From the NCBI RefSeq assembly GCF_012911005.2, contig NZ_WTVS01000020.1:1-64000 (forward strand): 64,000 nt of DNA, written 5' to 3'. Of the stretch, positions 49,492-58,962 are shown piece by piece. The stretch is from Aromatoleum toluolicum (lineage in GTDB: Bacteria > Pseudomonadota > Gammaproteobacteria > Burkholderiales > Rhodocyclaceae). Each line of letters opens with the position of its first letter. Within the stretch, counting starts at the first letter, position 1. The notes under the pieces were generated by a model. It ran no database searches and was not told the DNA's origin. It saw nothing but the letters and a program-made list of their open reading frames with translations. Both the position numbers and the translations under genes were made by a program.

Positions 49492-50280
49492 TCAGGCCGG
49501 CACGAGCGCGAGCACGCGCAACGGGCTGCCGGAGCCGCCGACGAGCTTCAGCGGCGACGCGACGACGACGGCCCCGGTCGGCGGCAGCTGGTCGAGGTTC
49601 GTGAGGCTCGCGAGCCCGAACTTGCCGTTGCCCTGCATGATGTGGTGCGTCCAGAACGGCGGATCGAAGCTGTGCGCCTGGCCCGCGTCGGTGCCCACCG
49701 TCTCGACGCCGACGCCGAGCACGTCGCGCTCCAGCGCGAGGAGCTCCGTCGCGCCACGGTCGAAGCCCGGCGAATGCGGCCCGTCGTCGCGGCAGTTCAG
49801 GAACTCGGCGACGCCCACGCGCTTTGACCAGTCGCTCCGCAGCAGCACCCATGACTTCGGCGGGATGCGGCCGTGCTTCGCCTCCCACGCGAGCACCGCG
49901 TCGCGCGTGAGCAGGAAGTCCGGATCGGTCGCCGCCTCGCGGCTGATGTCGATGACGCAGGCGGGGCCGACGAAGCGCCCGGCCGGGATCGTGTCGAGCG
50001 TGTTGGCGGCGCGATCCTTGCCGCTGACCCAATGCACCGGCGCATCGAAATGCGTGCCGGTGTGCTCGCCCATGCGGATCGTGCGCCAGTACCACGCCGG
50101 CCCCTTGTCGTCGTACCGCGAGATCGTCTCGAAGCTCACGCCCGGCGAGTTCGCGAACGGCGGCGGCAGTGCTAGTACCGGCGTGTCGGGGCCGAGCGGC
50201 TGTGTCAGGTCGACGACCTTGATCGAGCCGCGGGCGAGCTCCGCGGCGAGCTGCGTCAACACATTGCCATTGGCGGTCAT
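49492..50280 (-). CDS. Cyclase/kynurenine-formamidase-family metal hydrolase inside the pad operon
   Basis: 262 residues. The metal-binding motif HTGTHFDAPVHW and early VDLTQPLGPDTPV are family signatures, with a second His region near WTHHIMQGNGKFG. I start at MTANGNV. It lies between fdhD and padE, so it is coexpressed with both phenylacetyl-CoA and phenylglyoxylate oxidation. A role in hydrolysing phenylglyoxyl-CoA or a stray ester/amide would fit, but the family is broad and this is inference. Confidence 0.85.
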   Translation of the reverse strand: MTANGNVLTQLAAELARGSIKVVDLTQPLGPDTPVLALPPPFANSPGVSFETISRYDDKGPAWYWRTIRMGEHTGTHFDAPVHWVSGKDRAANTLDTIPAGRFVGPACVIDISREAATDPDFLLTRDAVLAWEAKHGRIPPKSWVLLRSDWSKRVGVAEFLNCRDDGPHSPGFDRGATELLALERDVLGVGVETVGTDAGQAHSFDPPFWTHHIMQGNGKFGLASLTNLDQLPPTGAVVVASPLKLVGGSGSPLRVLALVPA

Positions 50281-50290
50281 GCTTTTCTCC

Positions 50291-51253
50291 TCAGTCTTCG
50301 AGCGTGAAAGGAACCACTGCGGCACCCGCCGCGCGCGGGGACTCGTGCCCGCCGGCGCCGTCGCGGATGCGTTGCGGATGGGTATAGACGGTCGCGGAAG
50401 CGCCGCGGACGAAGCCGCACAGCGTGATGCCGACGCGTTCCGCGAGCGCGATCGCGAGCGAGGTCGGCGCGGACACCGCAGCGACGAGTTCGAAGCCCGC
50501 GCGCGCGGCTTTCGCGACCATTTCGTAACTCAGCCGCGACGACAGCACGACACCGCAGCCGGCGAGCGGCACTTCGCGCAGCAGGCATTCGCCAATGACC
50601 TTGTCGAGCGCGTTGTGGCGGCCGAGGTCCTCGGCGACGGCGACGATCCCGGCACGCGGCGAGAACGCCGCAGCGGCGTGCGCTCCGCCGGTCGTGCGGA
50701 AGAGGCGCTGCCGGCGCTGCATCGCCGCCATCAGCGCGGCGAGCTCGGAGGCCGCGAGGCGGAGCCGCGCCGCGACCGGAGCGAAGTCGTCGAAACCGTC
50801 CTCGATCGCGTCGCGTCCGCCGCACAGGCCGCACGAGCTCGCGACGACGACGTCGCGCCGCCTCGCTGCGGCGCGTTCGGGCGCGACCAGGCGCATGCGC
50901 ACGACGTCCCGCCGATCGGGGCAGACAGCCATCGTCGCGATATCGTCGACACTGCTGATGATCCCCTCCGAATACGCGAAGCCCGCCGCGAGCGCGAGCC
51001 GCTCGGGCACCGTTCCGTCGCCAAGCACGCCCTCCCCGGCAACAAAGCCGGCGGCGCCGTCGGCGCCCTCGTCACCCTCGGCGGGCGTCCACATCAGCGT
51101 GTAGCGCCCGACGCCTTCGACGTCGATCGTCAGCGCGTCCTCGTCGATGACGCGGCAGGTCGCCTCGCCGCGCGCGTCCCCGGCGGTCAGCCGGAGCGCG
51201 GACACCACACGGCTGCCGCTCGCCCGCCACTGCGGGGCAATGCTCGTACGCAT
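50291..51253 (-). CDS. fdhD: FdhD-type sulfurtransferase for molybdoenzyme maturation
   Basis: 320 residues. The active-site loop SSCGLCGGRDAIED carries the two conserved Cys, AYSEGIISSVDDI and EDLGRHNALDKVIGE are further family segments. FdhD transfers sulfur to bis-MGD cofactor before insertion into DMSO-reductase-family enzymes; here the client is presumably PadB. Placed between padD and the cyclase gene, start after GAAGGAGAC. Confidence 0.9.
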   Translation of the reverse strand: MRTSIAPQWRASGSRVVSALRLTAGDARGEATCRVIDEDALTIDVEGVGRYTLMWTPAEGDEGADGAAGFVAGEGVLGDGTVPERLALAAGFAYSEGIISSVDDIATMAVCPDRRDVVRMRLVAPERAAARRRDVVVASSCGLCGGRDAIEDGFDDFAPVAARLRLAASELAALMAAMQRRQRLFRTTGGAHAAAAFSPRAGIVAVAEDLGRHNALDKVIGECLLREVPLAGCGVVLSSRLSYEMVAKAARAGFELVAAVSAPTSLAIALAERVGITLCGFVRGASATVYTHPQRIRDGAGGHESPRAAGAAVVPFTLED

Positions 51254-51275
51254 CGGGTGTCTCCTTCGCGGCAGG

Positions 51276-52175
51276 TCAGTGCCGGAAGCGGTACGCGAGG
51301 CTCAGCGCCGGGTCGTAGCTGCCGGCCTTGAACACGAGCACGCGGAACGCGTAATAGCCGGTGAGTTCGAGGCCGGCGACCGCGAGCATCCACGCGAACG
51401 CGGGCGGCGCGGCGAGCATCATCAGCGCCGAGACGACGAAGCCCGCCCCGATCACCAGCGGCACGAACCAGCGCGCGAAGCTGCCCTCGAGCAGCATCGC
51501 GACCGACAACCGCCCACCCTCCGATGCGTGGCGCGCGCCGTGCAGCAGGCTCAGCACCGTGACGAGCCCGTACAGCATCAGCGCGACCGCGAGGACCTGC
51601 AGCAGCCGCACGCTGTCGGGCCGCTCCGCGAGGAAGGGCTCGCCGAAGCCGAACACGAGCGTCAACAGCACGCCGTTCAACAGCGCGTAGGTCAGGCTCG
51701 CGACCGGCATCAGTCCGCCGCTCCACAGCGCGATCGCCGTCGAATGCGACATCGCGAAGCCCTGGTAGACCATGATGACGAAGCACGCGACCAGCGCAAC
51801 CGCTGCGACGAGCTGCGACACCCCGGCCGGTAGCACGCCGGCACTGACGTCGACGACGTGCAGTGAGCCCGCAACAGCAAACGCCAGGATCGCCGCGAGC
51901 CCGCGGCTCACCCACGACGTGCGCACTTTCGTCAGCGCCCGCCAGCCGCGCAGCGGTTGGCCGAGGTGCAGCACGTGCCCGCCGGCCTTGCCGAACAGCA
52001 CCATGACGAGGCCGGCGACCATGCCGAGCACGAAGTCGAAGAACTGCGCCACGAAATACAGCCCCGCGCCGGCCTCGCCGAAGAAGAACGCGGTGGCCAT
52101 CTGCACGCCCCACGCCTTCTGCAGGCCGACGCCGACGCGGAACGTCCCGTCCGCGATGCGGTTGCTCGCGATCAT
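51276..52175 (-). CDS. padD: Phenylacetyl-CoA:acceptor oxidoreductase membrane anchor (PadD)
   Basis: 299 residues with about eight hydrophobic segments, resembling DmsC/NrfD quinone-reacting anchors. The N-terminus is cytoplasmic and has no signal peptide. I start at MIASNRIADG because GAAGGAG lies eight bases upstream; the longer frame covers padC coding sequence. PadD would hand electrons from PadBC to the quinone pool. Confidence 0.87.
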   Translation of the reverse strand: MIASNRIADGTFRVGVGLQKAWGVQMATAFFFGEAGAGLYFVAQFFDFVLGMVAGLVMVLFGKAGGHVLHLGQPLRGWRALTKVRTSWVSRGLAAILAFAVAGSLHVVDVSAGVLPAGVSQLVAAVALVACFVIMVYQGFAMSHSTAIALWSGGLMPVASLTYALLNGVLLTLVFGFGEPFLAERPDSVRLLQVLAVALMLYGLVTVLSLLHGARHASEGGRLSVAMLLEGSFARWFVPLVIGAGFVVSALMMLAAPPAFAWMLAVAGLELTGYYAFRVLVFKAGSYDPALSLAYRFRH

Positions 52176-52186
52176 CAGAATCTCCT

Positions 52187-52801
52187 TCAGTCGATGTAGA
52201 AGACGCGCGGGTTGGTGTTCTTCTCGGGCAACGGTTGGCGCCCGCGGCGTTCCAGGATCAGTTGCCGCGGCCGGCTCGCCGGGTCGTCCAAGTCGCCGAA
52301 GATGCGCGCCTCGGTCGGACAGGTCGCGACGCACGCTGGCAGCTGGCCAGCGTCGACGCGTTCATGACAGAAGGTGCATTTGACGACGGTGCCGACGGTG
52401 AAGCGCCCGATGCCCTGCTCCTCGAACGGCGTCAGCCGTCCGCCCCCGAAAAGCCCCTCGTGCAGCATCTCCGGCTCGAGGCGCGTGCGCTGGTCGTACG
52501 GACACGCGACGATGCAGGTGCCGCAGCCGATGCACTTGTTGCGATCGACCATCACGATGCCGTCGGGGCGCGTGTACGTGGCACCGGTCGGGCAGGCGCT
52601 CTCGCACGGTGCGTCCTCGCAGTGGTTGCAGATCGTCGGCACATAGCTGCGCGTGACGTCGGGATACTCGCCGACTTCCTCCGACAGCGTCTTCGTGAAG
52701 AACACGCCGTCGGGCAGGCTGTTTTCCTGCTTGCACGCGACCGCGCACGCGTTGCAGCCGATGCAGCGGCGCAGATCGAAAACCATCCCCCACGTGGCCA
52801 T
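52187..52801 (-). CDS. padC: Phenylacetyl-CoA:acceptor oxidoreductase iron-sulfur subunit (PadC)
   Basis: 204 residues with four ferredoxin-type clusters, 16 Cys in the DmsB/PsrB pattern: CIGCNACAVACKQ, CNHCEDAPCESACP, CIGCGTCIVACP, CTFCHERVDAGQLPACVATCP-like. It wires PadB to the PadD anchor. Start overlaps the padB stop by one base. Confidence 0.92.
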   Translation of the reverse strand: MATWGMVFDLRRCIGCNACAVACKQENSLPDGVFFTKTLSEEVGEYPDVTRSYVPTICNHCEDAPCESACPTGATYTRPDGIVMVDRNKCIGCGTCIVACPYDQRTRLEPEMLHEGLFGGGRLTPFEEQGIGRFTVGTVVKCTFCHERVDAGQLPACVATCPTEARIFGDLDDPASRPRQLILERRGRQPLPEKNTNPRVFYID

Positions 52802-55416
52802 CAGTGCGCCCTCCCCTTGCCGCTCATCTGCCCAAACACCGAGTTGCCCGCGGCGATATCCGTCGGCACGCCGGCAAGCTTGATCAGCCTGACCCTGGCG
52901 ACCGTTTCAGGCTGGCCGCTGCACGCGTCGGTGTGCCGCAGGTTCGCCGGCAGCAGTTGGTTGAAGTTGCCGCCGCCGTGGCGCACGCCGGTGTTCTGCG
53001 TCGCGACCCGCGACAGCGCGTTCGACACGCACACCGCATCGGGATGGACGCCTTCGGACAGCGCGAGCTTCGCGACGATCGCACCGTACGGCGACTCGAT
53101 GCGCACGACGTCGCCGTCGTCGAGCCTCTTCTCGCGCGCGGTCTTCGGGTTCAGTAGCACCGCGGTATGCACCGGGTCCTTGAACACGATGTCGTTGATC
53201 CACGGGTTGCCGATGCTCTCGCCGAAGTTGATCTGGATGTCCTTGAACGTGATCGCGTAGAGGTCGAAGTCGGCCGGCTCCAGATGCACCGGGTCGGGCA
53301 CCGCCGTCGGCAGGGGCTGGTAGTCGCCCCACTCCCACTCGTGGCGGAACGGCACGTCGGCCGCCTCCATCTTCTGCCGCAGCGTGTCGCGCGCGCGGAC
53401 GATGTCCTCGAGATAGAAGTGCAGCCGCATCCCGTCCCACGGCCGGTACCACTTGTCCGGACGGCGCGGCGTCACCGCGTGGCCGTGCTCGACGTACCAG
53501 TCGAGCCCCTGCCCGTTCCACAGCTTGCCCTTGCGCTCGGCGATCTCGCGGTCGCTGTATTTGCGGTTCGGCTCGAGCAGCAGCTCGGGCTTCTGGTGGA
53601 AGCCGTTGACGAAGTTGAGGATGCCGTTCCAGGTCTCGAGCAGCCCCAGCCGCTCGGAGATCTCGTAGAAGATCTCCTCCTCGCTCTTCGTGTCGTACAG
53701 CGGCGGCGTTGCGGGCTGGCGCAGGCACATGCCCTCGTGATGCGGCGGTTCGATCATCGTCATGTTCCACGACTCGAGCAGGTCGTGCGACGGCAGGATC
53801 ACGTCGGCCCACTCGTTGGATTCGTTCGGCAGGATGTCGATCGCGACGATGAAGCGCATCCCGCGCAGCAGCGCGTACCACTGCTCGCGGTCGCCGGGCA
53901 GGTTCCACAGCGGGTTCGAGTGACACATCAGCAGCGTGTCGGGCTGGTAGTCGAGCCCGAACTTGTCGGCGTTCGCGAGCGTGTGCTGCGTCAGGTGCCC
54001 GGGATCGACGCCGATCGGGAAGAAGCCCATCAGGTGCGTCTCGTTCGGCGGCCACGAGAACGGCACCTCCGGATGGAGCTGGTGCGGCATCGTCTGCAGC
54101 ATGCCGTTCTCGCCGGGCCGTATGGCGCCGAAACCGCCGCGGATGTCCTGCATCTGGTCGTCGAGCGTGACGCCGACGTGACCCCCGGGGGTGTCGATCG
54201 CGCCGACGAGGAAGTTCACGAGCTTGAACGCGTGGTTCGCCATCGCGCTGTACTTGTGCCCCTGCGCACCGCGGTAGTAGTTGTACGCAGCGGGACGCAG
54301 CGGCAGCACGCGGCCGTCGATCTCGATGAACGAGCCGATCTGCGCGGCCTTCGCGAACTCGCGCGCGATGCGCCGCGTCGTCGTCGCAGGCACCGTCGTC
54401 AACTTCTCCATCTGCTCGGGCGAGCAGTCGGCGAGGATGTCCTTGAACTTCTGGAACGCCGGACGGCAGAGCTTGCCGTCAACGGTGTACGTGCCCTCGA
54501 GCGCGAAGTCCTTGAGCTCGGGGTCGTCCCACAGGCGGGCGCAGTTATCCACCGCGTCCCACACGCAGATCTTGCCTTCGCCGTTGCGTACGAAATACCC
54601 GTCGGGACCGACGAGGTAAGGCGCGTTCGTGTCCTTCTTCAGGAATTTCACGTCGTAGAGCTTCTCCGCGACGAGCACGTGACACAGGCCCAACGCGAAC
54701 TGGCGATCGGTCGCCGGGCGGATCGGCACCCATTCGTTGGCCTTCGCGGCGCCGATCGACAGCCGCGGTTCGACGACGACGACACGCATGTTGCGCTCGA
54801 CCCGCGCCTTCGCGACGTGGTTCGCCTGAGCGGCGGTGTGCAGGTGCGACGAGAAGCCGTCGCCGCCGCCGTTGTTGATCCAGTAGTTGCAGTAATTGAC
54901 GTCGTTCGCCGCGGCGAATGCGGCATGGATGAACCCGTTCATCGGGTGGTAGCCACCGCCGCAGAAGTTGCCGACCGACGACAGGTAGTTCGCGTTGCCC
55001 AGCGCCGCCGGCCAGGCCCACAGGAAGAGCTTTTGGAAGTCGTTGATCGCCGGCATCAGCTTGCGCGGGTCGTCATCGAGCGTCTTCCTGAGCTCGCGAC
55101 CCACGATGTCGAGCGCCTCGTCCCAGCCGATCGGCACCCACTTCGGATCGACGCCGGGCCCCTTCTCCGGGTTCGTGCGCCGCAGCGGCGTGCGGAAGCG
55201 CGCCGGATCGTAGTGCCGCATGATCGCCGCGTTGCCCTTCGGGCACAGCCGGCCGTTGTTGCTCGGGCTCGTCGGGTTACCCTCGATCTTGTTGACGACG
55301 CCGTCTTCGGTGACGTGGATCCGCGTCGTACAGGAGTGGATGCACATCTTGCAGCTCGAGTTGAGCCACTTGCCCGGTTTCATCGAGTTCTGCACCGGCT
55401 GCGTGAGAGTCTCCAT
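52801..55416 (-). CDS. padB: Phenylacetyl-CoA:acceptor oxidoreductase molybdenum subunit (PadB)
   Basis: 871 residues of the DMSO-reductase superfamily. The N-terminal 4Fe-4S site is CKMCIHSC with a distal Cys in GRLCPKGNAAI. Bis-MGD-binding domains follow, including a C-terminal dinucleotide-binding domain (VRIESPYGAIVAKLALSEGV). No Tat signal, so the active site faces the cytoplasm, fitting a CoA-ester substrate. PadBCD oxidise phenylacetyl-CoA by four electrons to phenylglyoxylate plus CoA. First gene of the pad operon; start after CCGAGGAG. Confidence 0.9.
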   Translation of the reverse strand: METLTQPVQNSMKPGKWLNSSCKMCIHSCTTRIHVTEDGVVNKIEGNPTSPSNNGRLCPKGNAAIMRHYDPARFRTPLRRTNPEKGPGVDPKWVPIGWDEALDIVGRELRKTLDDDPRKLMPAINDFQKLFLWAWPAALGNANYLSSVGNFCGGGYHPMNGFIHAAFAAANDVNYCNYWINNGGGDGFSSHLHTAAQANHVAKARVERNMRVVVVEPRLSIGAAKANEWVPIRPATDRQFALGLCHVLVAEKLYDVKFLKKDTNAPYLVGPDGYFVRNGEGKICVWDAVDNCARLWDDPELKDFALEGTYTVDGKLCRPAFQKFKDILADCSPEQMEKLTTVPATTTRRIAREFAKAAQIGSFIEIDGRVLPLRPAAYNYYRGAQGHKYSAMANHAFKLVNFLVGAIDTPGGHVGVTLDDQMQDIRGGFGAIRPGENGMLQTMPHQLHPEVPFSWPPNETHLMGFFPIGVDPGHLTQHTLANADKFGLDYQPDTLLMCHSNPLWNLPGDREQWYALLRGMRFIVAIDILPNESNEWADVILPSHDLLESWNMTMIEPPHHEGMCLRQPATPPLYDTKSEEEIFYEISERLGLLETWNGILNFVNGFHQKPELLLEPNRKYSDREIAERKGKLWNGQGLDWYVEHGHAVTPRRPDKWYRPWDGMRLHFYLEDIVRARDTLRQKMEAADVPFRHEWEWGDYQPLPTAVPDPVHLEPADFDLYAITFKDIQINFGESIGNPWINDIVFKDPVHTAVLLNPKTAREKRLDDGDVVRIESPYGAIVAKLALSEGVHPDAVCVSNALSRVATQNTGVRHGGGNFNQLLPANLRHTDACSGQPETVARVRLIKLAGVPTDIAAGNSVFGQMSGKGRAH

Positions 55417-55556
55417 TGCCGCTCCTCGGTGGAATTGCGCGCGTGCTTCGAGCTAGAAAGTTACGGGAGGCCGGCCGCGCCAACTATCCCGCGATTGCGA
55501 CGCCTATCCGCGGAGTGCCGATGTTTTGCGCGGGCGTCGGGCGAGCGCGCCGCAAC

Positions 55557-55580
55557 GAAAAAGGGCGCCTTGCGGCGCCC
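55557..55580 (-). terminator. Rho-independent terminator after the DUF1329 gene
   Basis: GGGCGCC at 55563-55569 pairs with GGCGCCC at 55574-55580 around TTGC, with an A-run at 55558-55562 that is a U-run in minus-strand RNA. It ends the envelope operon and separates it from padB, whose promoter must lie at about 55417-55550. Confidence 0.8.
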
Positions 55581-55603
55581 TCCGTCGGCCTCGCGCCGCG
55601 GTC

Positions 55604-56902
55604 TCAACTCCCCCGCATGTACTGCACCGAGAACAGCTTCGTCGGGCTCATTTCCTGGTCGAGGTGCACCTTGAACTTGCCGGTGGTGCAATGCTTCGCC
55701 TGCACGTCGATGATGCTGAAGCCGTCGTTGATCGCCACGCCGCGTCCGGCGTTCTTCGGCATGTGGCTCTCCGAATCCGTGTACGCGATAACGAAGGTCT
55801 TCCACAGCTCGCCCTTGCGGTCGTAGATCTCGTTCAGGCTTAGCGCGTAGGTCTCGGCGTCGACGTAATGCACGCGCTTGCTGATCACGTGATCCGGATT
55901 CACCGGCACCGACTCGATGACGTAGGTCTTGCGCAGCTGCCACGTGACGTTCGGGAAGCACGCGCCTTCGCCGCCGAAGTCGATGAACTTGAAGTCGGGC
56001 TCCTTCGGTTCCTCGGCGAGCTTCTGCTTGTTGTGGGCGTAGAACGGCACGAGGAGGTCGCGCGTGCCCTTGTATTCCCACTTCATGTCGCGCATGCGGC
56101 CGTTGTAGCCCTCGAAGTCCTCGACCATCAGGTCCGAGCCGAGGAAGGGGTCGGTGACCTGGTTCGACGCGAGCCGGCGCACGCGGCGCTGGAAGCCGAG
56201 GTACAGGTACACTTCGTCGAGCTTCGCGTCGTCCGAGAAGCGGCTGATCAGGAGCTGCGTGTCCTTCAGATCCTGCGGCTCATGCACCTTCAGGTAGCCC
56301 GAGCGCAGCAGCTGCGAGGGGTTGGGCTCGACCTCCGGGCGCGGATCCTGGTCGACGCGGTGCTTCCACTGGATGATGTGGTATTCCTGCTTCAGCGTGC
56401 GCTCGACCTTGCCGCTCGCCATGTTCTTGTATTCCATGTGCCACGGCCAGATCGTGTAGCTATCGCCGATGCGGTTGTTGTGCTGGAAGTTCCAGAACAC
56501 CTTCTCGCCGGCGCGCGGGTCCTTCGCGTCGGGCTCCTGCGGGAACGGCCGACCGGCGACGAAGCCGACCAGATCGCCGACATTGGGGCCCAGCGACACC
56601 TTGTTGAGGTTCTTGCGCGTCGCATCGATGTAGTTCTTGCTGATGCCGAACGAGTAGGTCTCGCCCACCGCGAGCGTCGTCTGCCCGCTCTTGATGAACT
56701 GCGCCATGCTCGGGATCAGCGCGGCCTTCGCGGCCTCGACGTTGCTCTTGTCGATGACCATGCCGGGCTTGACGCCGGCGACCGTCGGCACGCCGCTCTT
56801 GTACGGGCCGAAGCTCTTGTCGACGTCGGCCTCGGTCGCGGCCTGCGCCGTGCCGATCACGCCGGCCGCCAACAGCATCGATGTCATTGTCTTCATCTTC
56901 AT
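55604..56902 (-). CDS. DUF1329 exported protein
   Basis: 432 residues with a signal peptide (MKMKTMTSMLLAAGVIGTAQA). The mature part matches DUF1329: KSGVPTVAGVKPGMVIDKSN, a RRVRRL-bearing central segment and GEGACFPNVTWQLRKTYVIE. The family is proposed to be periplasmic, LolA/LolB-like lipid handling, and recurs beside DUF1302 and MMPL genes in degraders of hydrophobic compounds. GGAGGAGG precedes the start. Confidence 0.85.
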   Translation of the reverse strand: MKMKTMTSMLLAAGVIGTAQAATEADVDKSFGPYKSGVPTVAGVKPGMVIDKSNVEAAKAALIPSMAQFIKSGQTTLAVGETYSFGISKNYIDATRKNLNKVSLGPNVGDLVGFVAGRPFPQEPDAKDPRAGEKVFWNFQHNNRIGDSYTIWPWHMEYKNMASGKVERTLKQEYHIIQWKHRVDQDPRPEVEPNPSQLLRSGYLKVHEPQDLKDTQLLISRFSDDAKLDEVYLYLGFQRRVRRLASNQVTDPFLGSDLMVEDFEGYNGRMRDMKWEYKGTRDLLVPFYAHNKQKLAEEPKEPDFKFIDFGGEGACFPNVTWQLRKTYVIESVPVNPDHVISKRVHYVDAETYALSLNEIYDRKGELWKTFVIAYTDSESHMPKNAGRGVAINDGFSIIDVQAKHCTTGKFKVHLDQEMSPTKLFSVQYMRGS

Positions 56903-56921
56903 CGTCGTCCTCCTCCGGGAA

Positions 56922-58928
56922 TCAGAACTTGTACTGCAGTACGAATTGCAACTCGTCTTCCTCCTGCGCCATGCCGATCGGGCCGGCGCGGAAGCGGCCG
57001 AGCGGCTCGAATCCGCCCAGGCCGAGCGAGCCGTCGTTCGGCCCCTGCCCCGGCGAGGCGGAGAACGGATGGAAGGGGTTGCAGGTGCGGCAGTCGTCGA
57101 ACTTGCGTGCGCCGCGGCCGACCTTCACGTTCGCGCCGACCGTGAGCTTCAGGTTGTCGCTGACGAGCCAGTCGATCGACGGCGCGATCGTGGTCGCCTC
57201 GCCGCGAAAGTCGTGCGCCATGATCACCTGCGGGCTCAGCCGGTCGTTCATGTAGAAGCCTTTGAGGAGCAGCGTGAAGATGTTGTTGTCCTTCCAGTCC
57301 GGCATGCCGACCTTGCCGAGCGGACGGTCCTCCAGCTCGTGGTCGAGCAGGTGCTGGCCGAACAGCTGCGCCGAAATCAGGAACGCGCGGGTCTTGTTGA
57401 GGAACGGGATGAAGGTCGGGCGATCCCAGCCGACCACGTAACGGAACACGCGCGATTCGGAGAACAGGCGCTTGCGCAAACCGTTCGGGAACTCCTCGCC
57501 CTCGGTCAGCGCCGCCTCGAGCCGGAATACCGACTTGATCGCATCGACTTGCAGGTCCATCGACCCGCCGATCAGGTTTACACGCGGGAAATGCACGTCG
57601 AAGGCGATCAGGTACGGGTACGGATGCGGTTGCGGCTGCGTGTCGACGGCACCGACCGGGTCGAACGGGTTGTTCGCCGGGATGCCGCCGCGCAGCGACG
57701 GCAGCTGCGAGCGGTAGGTCAGCGCATTCAGCGAGAAGCCGACGCCGCTCTTCTGGCCTTCGAGCTTGACGCCCAGCTGCGTGTTCGACAGCGACCAGCT
57801 CGGCAGATGCGCCTTGCGGATGCCGATCTGGTTCGGGCCGAAGTCGGTCGCCGCGAGCCCCGGCAGGCCCAGGTTCGCGAAGTTCGCGACGGTGCCGCCG
57901 TTGTCCCACAGGTTCTTCATCCCGCGCATGAAGCAGCCCGCGTCGAGGATCACGTTCGGGCTGCCGCACTGGCCGATGTTGTGCGGCCGGAACTTGTCGA
58001 AGTTCCACACGACGGCGAAGTTGAGATCGTCGAAGGTCTCCGTCGCGCCCGCCCGGTACTCCGCCTGCATAATCCACATCGGGATGCGGATGTCCTGGAG
58101 TTCGTCGTAGATGTTGTTGCGCGAGTAATCGACCGGGTTGATGACGTCGAGCACGCGGAAGAGGTCGGTGCGGCCCCACACGACCTGCTGCTTGCCGACC
58201 TTCATGAACAAGGCGGAACCGTCGTCGAACGGCACGGAGCCGGTCACGTAGGCCTCGCGGATGAAGTCCCAGCGGTCGTTGAACTCGGGCGACTCGAGCT
58301 CCTGGCGGGTCGCGTCGAGGTAGTCCTTGATGCAGCCGCGCGAGTCCTTGTCGCACGGGCGCACCGGCACCGCGAAGGCGACGCCGCCGTCGGTGCGGTG
58401 GAGATGCTCGCCGAGCACGGCCATCCCCTCGTTCGGGTTGTAGCGCGGCGCCGACGGGTCGGTCGAGTTGAAGCCGAAGGCGCCGCCGCCGGGCAGCCCC
58501 GCGAGCCCGGCGGTCAGCGGGTTGGTCGGGCTGCCGAGGCCGTCGCCGTGCGCCACGCTCGAACCCGGGATGCCGACGGTGTTCTCGAGCCGGACCGCGC
58601 CGCCGGCCTTGTTGCCGTAGGTGTCTTCGTTGAGGCGATAGACGCCGTCGAACGTGCCGCGCAGCTTCAGGTTCACACCAACGTCGTCGAACGCGCCGCG
58701 CCGGCCGAGCTGGCGGTCGATGTCGACCTTGAGCGTGTTGCGGAACTTCGACAGCCCGACGTCGCGGCGCGCGAACGTCGCGTTCTCATAGACCACGTCG
58801 ACGCGCGCCTCCTCGTTCGGCATGTCGCCGGCCGCGGCGCCGCCCGTGTGCACAACGCCGACGGCGAGCGTCAGCATGCCGGCCGCAAGCGGCGTGTTGC
58901 GGCGATCCTTCGTTGCGGTTTTCCTCAC
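56922..58928 (-). CDS. DUF1302 outer-membrane beta-barrel protein
   Basis: 668 residues. A GTG start with GGGAGGACG upstream, then a basic N-terminus and signal peptide (LAAGMLTLAVGVVHTGGAAAG). The body shows DUF1302 segments (FMKVGKQQVVWGRTDLFRVL, DVINPVDYSRNN), alternating beta-strand pattern, and a C-terminal LQFVLQYKF ending in Phe as in outer-membrane proteins. Probably an outer-membrane channel for a hydrophobic substrate or partner of the DUF1329 protein. Confidence 0.87.
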   Translation of the reverse strand: MRKTATKDRRNTPLAAGMLTLAVGVVHTGGAAAGDMPNEEARVDVVYENATFARRDVGLSKFRNTLKVDIDRQLGRRGAFDDVGVNLKLRGTFDGVYRLNEDTYGNKAGGAVRLENTVGIPGSSVAHGDGLGSPTNPLTAGLAGLPGGGAFGFNSTDPSAPRYNPNEGMAVLGEHLHRTDGGVAFAVPVRPCDKDSRGCIKDYLDATRQELESPEFNDRWDFIREAYVTGSVPFDDGSALFMKVGKQQVVWGRTDLFRVLDVINPVDYSRNNIYDELQDIRIPMWIMQAEYRAGATETFDDLNFAVVWNFDKFRPHNIGQCGSPNVILDAGCFMRGMKNLWDNGGTVANFANLGLPGLAATDFGPNQIGIRKAHLPSWSLSNTQLGVKLEGQKSGVGFSLNALTYRSQLPSLRGGIPANNPFDPVGAVDTQPQPHPYPYLIAFDVHFPRVNLIGGSMDLQVDAIKSVFRLEAALTEGEEFPNGLRKRLFSESRVFRYVVGWDRPTFIPFLNKTRAFLISAQLFGQHLLDHELEDRPLGKVGMPDWKDNNIFTLLLKGFYMNDRLSPQVIMAHDFRGEATTIAPSIDWLVSDNLKLTVGANVKVGRGARKFDDCRTCNPFHPFSASPGQGPNDGSLGLGGFEPLGRFRAGPIGMAQEEDELQFVLQYKF

Positions 58929-58962
58929 CTTCGTCCTCCCCTCGTTGTTGTCGGCCGCCGCA

